DNA of 64,000 nt, from positions 13,404 through 77,403 of the forward strand of contig JARDZO010000001.1 in the NCBI GenBank assembly GCA_029240815.1, written 5' to 3'. A program made the position numbers and the translations under genes. Positions 59,884-64,000 of this stretch are shown piece by piece; within the stretch, counting starts at the first letter, position 1; each line of letters begins with the position of its first letter. Origin of the DNA: Brevibacillus sp. (GTDB lineage Bacteria > Bacillota > Bacilli > Brevibacillales > Brevibacillaceae). Under the pieces are notes generated by a model. The model made no database searches. It was not told the origin of the DNA and saw only the letters and a program-made list of their open reading frames with translations.

Positions 59884-61275
59884 TCAATGGAGATTCCTGT
59901 TTTTGGTGCTCTGGATGTGGTTGACATTCTTCTTTTTCCATATCAGGTAAGCCACAAGCAGGAAGAGTAACCACGGAATACCGAATTGAAGCATCATTTT
60001 AAAAGGTGTGAACCATGTAGACACGATTAAACTAAGTAAAAGCACCGCACCTAGTATCGTTAAGTAAGGAAAGCCAATCATTTTTACGGGCAATTTTCGT
60101 CCCCCATTTTTATCCCACTGTCTGCGGAAAAACAAATGAGAAACAAAGATCATCAACCACGTGAAAATGGAGCCAAACATGGAAATTCCCATCATGAATG
60201 CATAGGAAGAATCAGGAAGAAGCGCACTCACCCCTGCCGCCACGAAAATCCCGAGGGTTGAAACAGAAAGAGCCCAGGTAGGAATGCCCTTTTTGCTTAG
60301 TTCTCCGAGGATGGCAGGTGCTTGCTTTTCTAGAGACAAGGAGTACATCATGCGAGTCGAAGCATATAATTGGCTGTTCATCGCTGACAATGCCGCAGTT
60401 AAAATGATAAAGTTCATGATTCCAGAAGCACCTGGGATGTTCAAAATTTCCATTACTTTTACGAACGGACTTTTATCAACACCCGCCGATTCCCACGGAA
60501 CGATCATCAGCATGATCGCCATTGTCAAAACATAAAAAGACGAAAGACGAAAGACCGTTGCTTTCAAAGCTTTTGGCACCGCGATATCCGGTTCTTTCGC
60601 TTCACCGGCTGTTACTGCGATCTGCTCCGTGCCCAAGAAGCTGAACAAGGAGATGAAAACGGCCACCCAAATTCCCCACCAGCCAAACGGCATGAACTGG
60701 CTTAAATTCACAAAATTTTCTGAACCAGACAAGGACGACTCAGAGCCCCCAATCAAGATGTAAGCCCCCATAAGAATGAATAGCACAATGGCACTGACTT
60801 TTATCATGGAGAACCAATACTCGAATGTAGCAAACGTGTGTACATTGGTCGAATTCACATAAATCAACACGGCCGCGAAGAACAGGATCCACACGATACC
60901 CGGCACATTCGGGAACCAGAAGTTCATGTAGACAGCGATTGCACTTACTTCTACACCGACTGCAAGCACATTCGCGATCCAGTAGGAATAGCGCACAAGA
61001 AAGCCTGCCCCAGGACTTATATACTTTTCAGCAATCGTTCCAAAAGCTCCGGAAGTGGGGTGGGCAACCGTCATTTCGGCCAAACATCCCATCAAAAGCA
61101 ACACGATGAACGCTCCAATCGCATAACTGATCAATACTCCCGGCCCTGCTGTTCCGATGGCAAGACCGCTACCCAGGAACAATCCCGTTCCAATAGCACA
61201 CCCCATTGCCATCATCGTAAGCTGCCCTGTCTTCAACTCACGCTTTAAACCCTGCCCCTTCTCGAAGTTACCCAT
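59884..61275 (-). CDS. APC-family amino acid permease
   Basis: A 463-residue transporter with twelve helices. It opens LTMMAMGCAIGTGLFLGSGL with the APC glycine-rich TM1 break, and has MTVAHPTSGAFGTIAEKYIS and FLGTEQIAVTAGEAKEPDIA, the signature of the AAT subgroup (GabP/YtnA-like). It imports an amino acid with protons. The promoter carries the same operator as the TetR gene and the aminotransferase gene, so its substrate probably feeds that enzyme. Confidence 0.9.
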   Translation of the reverse strand: MGNFEKGQGLKRELKTGQLTMMAMGCAIGTGLFLGSGLAIGTAGPGVLISYAIGAFIVLLLMGCLAEMTVAHPTSGAFGTIAEKYISPGAGFLVRYSYWIANVLAVGVEVSAIAVYMNFWFPNVPGIVWILFFAAVLIYVNSTNVHTFATFEYWFSMIKVSAIVLFILMGAYILIGGSESSLSGSENFVNLSQFMPFGWWGIWVAVFISLFSFLGTEQIAVTAGEAKEPDIAVPKALKATVFRLSSFYVLTMAIMLMIVPWESAGVDKSPFVKVMEILNIPGASGIMNFIILTAALSAMNSQLYASTRMMYSLSLEKQAPAILGELSKKGIPTWALSVSTLGIFVAAGVSALLPDSSYAFMMGISMFGSIFTWLMIFVSHLFFRRQWDKNGGRKLPVKMIGFPYLTILGAVLLLSLIVSTWFTPFKMMLQFGIPWLLFLLVAYLIWKKKNVNHIQSTKNRNLH

Positions 61276-61363
61276 ATTTCATCTCCCTATCCAACCATTT
61301 TATCAAAAAACTTTGTAAAAGCAGTTTTCAGTGCCCCCCTAGAAATATGACATCATATTCAAT

Positions 61364-61392
61364 AATATACTGAGAGATTGACATCGTGTCAA
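61364..61392 (-). promoter_or_regulatory. Permease promoter with a TetR-type operator
   Basis: Minus strand TTGACA (61387-61392) and TATATT (61364-61369), spacer 17. The operator TGACATCGTGTCA (61379-61391, plus strand reading) covers the -35 box. A degenerate half copy TGACATCATATTC lies at 61348-61360. Confidence 0.82.
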
Positions 61393-61458
61393 TTTTTAAA
61401 ATCTTCTGCTCAGCTTTGAAATAAAACCGACTGGAGATGCCTTTATGGAACGTCAAAA

Positions 61459-61487
61459 ATAAAAACCCGACCAAGAAAAGTCGGGTT
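61459..61487 (-). terminator. Terminator of the two-gene unknown operon
   Basis: AACCCGAC pairs with GTCGGGTT (8 bp) and a T-rich run follows on the minus strand; it includes the stop codon of the 72-residue frame. Confidence 0.87.
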
Positions 61488-61704
61488 ATCTATTCTCTTT
61501 CGACCGGGCGGCCTCCAGGAGGACACTTCCCATTCGCTCTGCCTCCAGGCGGCAAAGCTCAAATTCGACCTCGCCGGACACATGGGAAATCAATTGGATG
61601 ACTTCGGAACAGCCGTGACTGCAAATGAGAAAAGACTCCCACTTCACCTCGGCACGCGGGACTTTTCGGGCGTGAAAGCCGCTTTGAAAACCTCCTACGG
61701 ACAA
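61486..61704 (-). CDS. Small 72-residue hypothetical protein
   Basis: Not recognised. It holds two parts: a basic start (SGFHARKVPRAEVKWESF) and an amphipathic body (CSHGCSEVIQLISHVSGEVE, then FELCRLEAERMGSVLLEAAR), with three cysteines. The TTG start lies one base after the upstream stop, with AAAGGAGG ten bases before it. The stop is part of the terminator. Position supports a real gene that is translationally coupled to the membrane protein upstream. Confidence 0.5.
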   Translation of the reverse strand: MSVGGFQSGFHARKVPRAEVKWESFLICSHGCSEVIQLISHVSGEVEFELCRLEAERMGSVLLEAARSKENR

Positions 61705-61705
61705 G

Positions 61706-62146
61706 CTACCACATCCTCCTTTTTTCCTTTACGACGAGAAAACTGATCAACCATACGTGCAGATACAGGAGCGAAGCAATCATGCCCGAACCGTATCCTT
61801 GAGACAGCAGAGAACGGTCCGTCGGCATTCCTGCTGTGATGACGATCTGAAACAGCACCATCAGTAAAATGCCTGCGAGCGCATAGGCGATAAGGCGGAA
61901 CAAATAGACGATCACGGGATTTGCCCACGCGATTTGACGATTCAGAGCTTCTATCAGCATGGAAGCTGGCACACCTCCCACCACATACACCGGAGTCGCA
62001 TAAATCAGATACACCATCACCAGAGAGAAGTACGGCCAGTAGTACGTGTCTGGCTGCTGCTGCGCTTCAGGTGTGTAGTTGATCCACGCAAGTACCACAC
62101 AAAAAAGAATGGACGATACCAGCGCGACCAGAATTTTCCGAATCAT
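61706..62146 (-). CDS. Small membrane protein of unknown function
   Basis: A 146-residue protein with four predicted membrane helices: about 4-22 (ILVALVSSILFCVVLAWINY), 40-60 (FSLVMVYLIYATPVYVVGGV), 76-105 (VIVYLFRLIAYALAGILLMV) and 118-138. No catalytic motif. An aromatic loop QQQPDTYYWPYF joins helices 1 and 2. GGAGG precedes the ATG. It is first in a pair with the 72-residue frame and divergent from the ArsR operon. Confidence 0.7.
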   Translation of the reverse strand: MIRKILVALVSSILFCVVLAWINYTPEAQQQPDTYYWPYFSLVMVYLIYATPVYVVGGVPASMLIEALNRQIAWANPVIVYLFRLIAYALAGILLMVLFQIVITAGMPTDRSLLSQGYGSGMIASLLYLHVWLISFLVVKEKRRMW

Positions 62147-62305
62147 GAAGCGATAATCCTCCTTCCTTTCGATTTACCAAACTGTCCGCATTATGCATCG
62201 GACAACTTGTTCATTATCACCCATTCTCGAATTTTATGACAGAAAAAATTGGAAAAAATAATGGGAGGAAGGCCTGTTTTTTATCTGAAAAGTCGATTAT
62301 ATTCC

Positions 62306-62340
62306 TTGACAGGAATATTCCTATTGAGGTATATTATAAT
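62306..62340 (+). promoter_or_regulatory. Promoter and operator of the arsR-SRPBCC-doxX operon
   Basis: TTGACA (62306-62311) and TATATT (62330-62335) stand 18 bp apart. The spacer begins with the palindrome AGGAATATTCCT (62311-62322), which also pairs with ATATTCC just upstream of the -35. The expected transcription start coincides with the A of the ATG at 62342. Most likely autoregulated by the ArsR product. Confidence 0.7.
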
Positions 62341-62341
62341 C

Positions 62342-62677
62342 ATGAACAAAGCGTTGAGCGCTCTTTCCGAACCAAACCGATTGCGTATTGTTGAACTTCT
62401 ACGGCATGGACCACTCTCGGTAGGAGAAATTGCCAATCAACTCAGCTTTAACCAACCGCAAGCTTCCAAACATTTAAAAGTACTTACTGAGGCAGGTATC
62501 GTTGAAGTACAGGTGCAAGCAAACCGCCGGATCTACAAGCTGCGACCTGAGCCATTCCGTGAACTGGACAATTGGGTAGAATCGTATCGTCACATCTGGG
62601 AAGAAAAATTCGATCGATTGGAAGAATATTTGCGGCAACTGCAAGGAAAGGAAGTGAATCGCAACGACAAGCAGTAG
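62342..62677 (+). CDS. ArsR-family repressor
   Basis: A 111-residue winged-helix protein: ALSALSEPNRLRIVELLRHG, then LSVGEIANQLSFNQPQASKH as HTH and QVQANRRIYKLRPEPFRELD as wing. No metal-ligand cysteines; it is the SRPBCC-associated type, like the copy at 7.4 kb. ATG 62342 is the family start. Only a distant GAGG lies upstream, and the promoter geometry predicts a leaderless message. Confidence 0.88.
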   Translation: MNKALSALSEPNRLRIVELLRHGPLSVGEIANQLSFNQPQASKHLKVLTEAGIVEVQVQANRRIYKLRPEPFRELDNWVESYRHIWEEKFDRLEEYLRQLQGKEVNRNDKQ

Positions 62678-62722
62678 TCTTGCCGAGTTGCATAAGCAAA
62701 ACAATGAGGGAGGAACCAACCC

Positions 62723-63214
62723 ATGCAAGAATCACATACATCCAGCAACACCATCACTTCCGTAAAAGGCCGGGAACTCACGGTAACCCGCATCTTTACC
62801 GCAAGTCGCGAGCTTGTTTTTCAAGCCTGGACTGATCCTGAGCATTTGCCTCACTGGTGGGGTCCGAGGGGTTTTACCATCACCGTTCAAGAAATAGACG
62901 TTCAACCAGGCGGCGTTTGGCGCTACGTCATGCACGGGCCAGATGGTGTGGATTATGACAATCAGATCATCTATCACGAGGTTCTCCGACCAGAACGGCT
63001 CGTATACTCCCATGGAGACGGGGAAGAAGAACAATTTCGCGTGACCGTGACCTTTGCCGAGCAAGGTCCGAAGACAGAGATCACCATGCAGATGCTCTTC
63101 ACTTCCATAGAGGAATTGAAAAAAGCGGTCGACCAATATGGCGCTATCGAAGGAGCAAAATCGACCCTTGACCGTCTGGAAGAAATATTGTTGAAGCGGG
63201 AAGGAAAGGAATGA
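62723..63214 (+). CDS. SRPBCC (AHSA1-like) protein
   Basis: A 163-residue SRPBCC protein with the group hallmark FTASRELVFQAWTDPEHLPH, followed by WWGPRGFTITVQEIDVQPGG and a C-terminal helix after FTSIEELKKAVDQYGAIEGA. GGGAGG lies nine bases before the ATG. Second gene of the ArsR operon; ligand unknown. Confidence 0.9.
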   Translation: MQESHTSSNTITSVKGRELTVTRIFTASRELVFQAWTDPEHLPHWWGPRGFTITVQEIDVQPGGVWRYVMHGPDGVDYDNQIIYHEVLRPERLVYSHGDGEEEQFRVTVTFAEQGPKTEITMQMLFTSIEELKKAVDQYGAIEGAKSTLDRLEEILLKREGKE

Positions 63215-63218
63215 ACCG

Positions 63219-63608
63219 ATGAAAAAAATAACGATCATTTACTGGATCTTTACCGCACTAATGGTTGTTCTAATGGGCTTGGGCTCGATCCCTGATATCA
63301 TGTCCAACCCCGAAGCTGTCGCCTTATTCAGCCATCTGGGGTACCCCGCCTATCTCCTCCCCTTTATCGGCATTGCCAAATTATTGGGTGTGGTGGCGAT
63401 TCTAACTCCCGGATTTCCGCGATTGAAGGAATGGGCGTATGCCGGTTTTGTGTTCGATTTGACGGGCGCCATGTATTCGAGTCTAGCAGTGGGTGACCCT
63501 CCCAGCGGTCTGGTGTTCTTTTTCATCGGGTACCTCTTGATCGGCGGGTCCTATGTCTATCATCACAAAAGATTGAAAGCCGCTGCTGCCTTAAGCATCT
63601 CAAAGTAG
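63219..63608 (+). CDS. DoxX-family membrane protein
   Basis: A 129-residue protein with four membrane helices. Features of the DoxX-like group are IYWIFTALMVVLMGLGSIPD, LGYPAYLLPFIGIAKLLGVV and FVFDLTGAMYSSLAVGDPPS. DoxX-like proteins often accompany SRPBCC proteins and ArsR regulators and may take part in redox or detoxification. It starts four bases after the SRPBCC stop. Confidence 0.88.
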   Translation: MKKITIIYWIFTALMVVLMGLGSIPDIMSNPEAVALFSHLGYPAYLLPFIGIAKLLGVVAILTPGFPRLKEWAYAGFVFDLTGAMYSSLAVGDPPSGLVFFFIGYLLIGGSYVYHHKRLKAAAALSISK

Positions 63609-63659
63609 CACATCAATGATCTCATGAATAAAAACACGCAATGTACAGGAGGAATTTTC

Positions 63660-64000
63660 ATGTCGAAAACGATTGATCTCGTGATTACACGTACGTTTGA
63701 TGCGCCAAGGGAGCTCGTATTCAAAGCATTTACCCAAGCAGAGCACCTTCAGCACTGGTGGGGGCCAAAAGGGATGAAGCTCGCTGTCTCCAAGTTGGAT
63801 GTTCGCCCAGGCGGGGTCTTTCTCTACAGTATGGAATCTCCGGATGGCTACAAAATGTGGGGGAAATTTGTCTATCGCGAAATCGTCGCTCCTGAAAAAA
63901 TCGTTTTTACGAACTCCTTTTCAGATGAAGAAGGCAACATCATCCGTGCCCCCTTTAGCCAGACATGGCCGCTGGAAGTGCTGAATACATGGTCGTTCAC
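63660..64000 (+). CDS. SRPBCC (AHSA1-like) protein, partial
   Basis: The first 113 codons of a third SRPBCC protein: LVITRTFDAPRELVFKAFTQ, then HWWGPKGMKLAVSKLDVRPG and PFSQTWPLEVLNTWSF at the window end. AGGAGG lies seven bases before the ATG. Fourth gene of the ArsR operon, paralogous to the gene at 62.7 kb. The C-terminus is outside the window. Confidence 0.9.
   Translation, partial: MSKTIDLVITRTFDAPRELVFKAFTQAEHLQHWWGPKGMKLAVSKLDVRPGGVFLYSMESPDGYKMWGKFVYREIVAPEKIVFTNSFSDEEGNIIRAPFSQTWPLEVLNTWSF

Noticed and set aside
1..64000. CRISPR array, tRNA, rRNA or intact insertion sequence
   Set aside because: No regularly spaced repeats, no cloverleaf or rRNA sequence and no transposase frame were seen by reading; a tRNA scan was not possible.

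Overview
The window looks like chromosomal DNA of a spore-forming, mesophilic Firmicute, most likely Brevibacillus or a close Paenibacillaceae relative. This is an inference. It rests on strong AGGAGG-type ribosome binding sites, GTG/TTG starts, an S-layer-homology protein, sporulation-type genes (ytvI-like, YheC/D-like ATP-grasp), Bacillus-like gene pairs (ytbD/ytbE/HxlR, ytcJ) and roughly balanced GC. No rRNA, tRNA, CRISPR array or intact IS element was seen.

Layout. 1-6.1 kb: amidohydrolase plus APC permease, a MerR regulator, a secreted three-repeat protein, and an ECF sigma/anti-sigma pair. 6.1-13.4 kb: LysE exporter, an SRPBCC-ArsR operon with twin operators, SLH protein, MFS efflux, thioredoxin-like, IDEAL and Rrf2 proteins, a nested-palindrome element, a quinone oxidoreductase and a DUF1802 protein. 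13.5-16.3 kb: an NAD-salvage operon (nrtR-pnuC-nadR) behind a phased repeat array. 16.4-22.8 kb: glutamate symporter, YtvI-like protein, PucG-like aminotransferase, an AT-rich MBL/Lrp pair and two gene remnants.

22.8-34.4 kb is the most striking region: one long minus-strand operon anmK-oppA-oppB-oppC-(serine hydrolase)-oppD-oppF-murQ-glcD-glcF. Read together it is a muropeptide import and recycling pathway. An ABC importer would take up cell-wall fragments and a leaderless beta-lactamase-fold hydrolase could strip peptide in the cytoplasm. AnmK phosphorylates anhydro-MurNAc, MurQ splits MurNAc-6-P into GlcNAc-6-P and D-lactate, and the GlcD/GlcF oxidase could burn the D-lactate. Its promoter carries a pair of inverted GAAATAAA-type sites.

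34.4-43.3 kb: a second copy of the nested-palindrome element, the HxlR/MFS/aldo-keto reductase locus, small enzymes, an AraC regulator, an ATP-grasp protein, MscL with a zinc ribbon, and a nucleoside hydrolase pair of which one member is degenerate. 43.3-50.6 kb: a hairpin-rich gap, a MacB-type efflux operon with its two-component system, and an orphan bluB. 50.7-57.8 kb: HrpB helicase, MBL hydrolases, DinB-like, DUF421 and SPFH proteins. 57.8-61.4 kb: a TetR regulon whose three promoters share the operator TGAC-N5-GTCA. 61.5-64 kb: two small unknown genes and an arsR-SRPBCC-doxX-SRPBCC operon with a promoter that predicts a leaderless mRNA.

The best candidates for something undescribed are the two 203-bp nested palindromes (11483-11685 and 34724-34926). 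Their stems differ in sequence but keep the same architecture, and they share an apical motif. The next best is the complete muropeptide-to-pyruvate operon with a possible non-AmpD cytoplasmic amidase.
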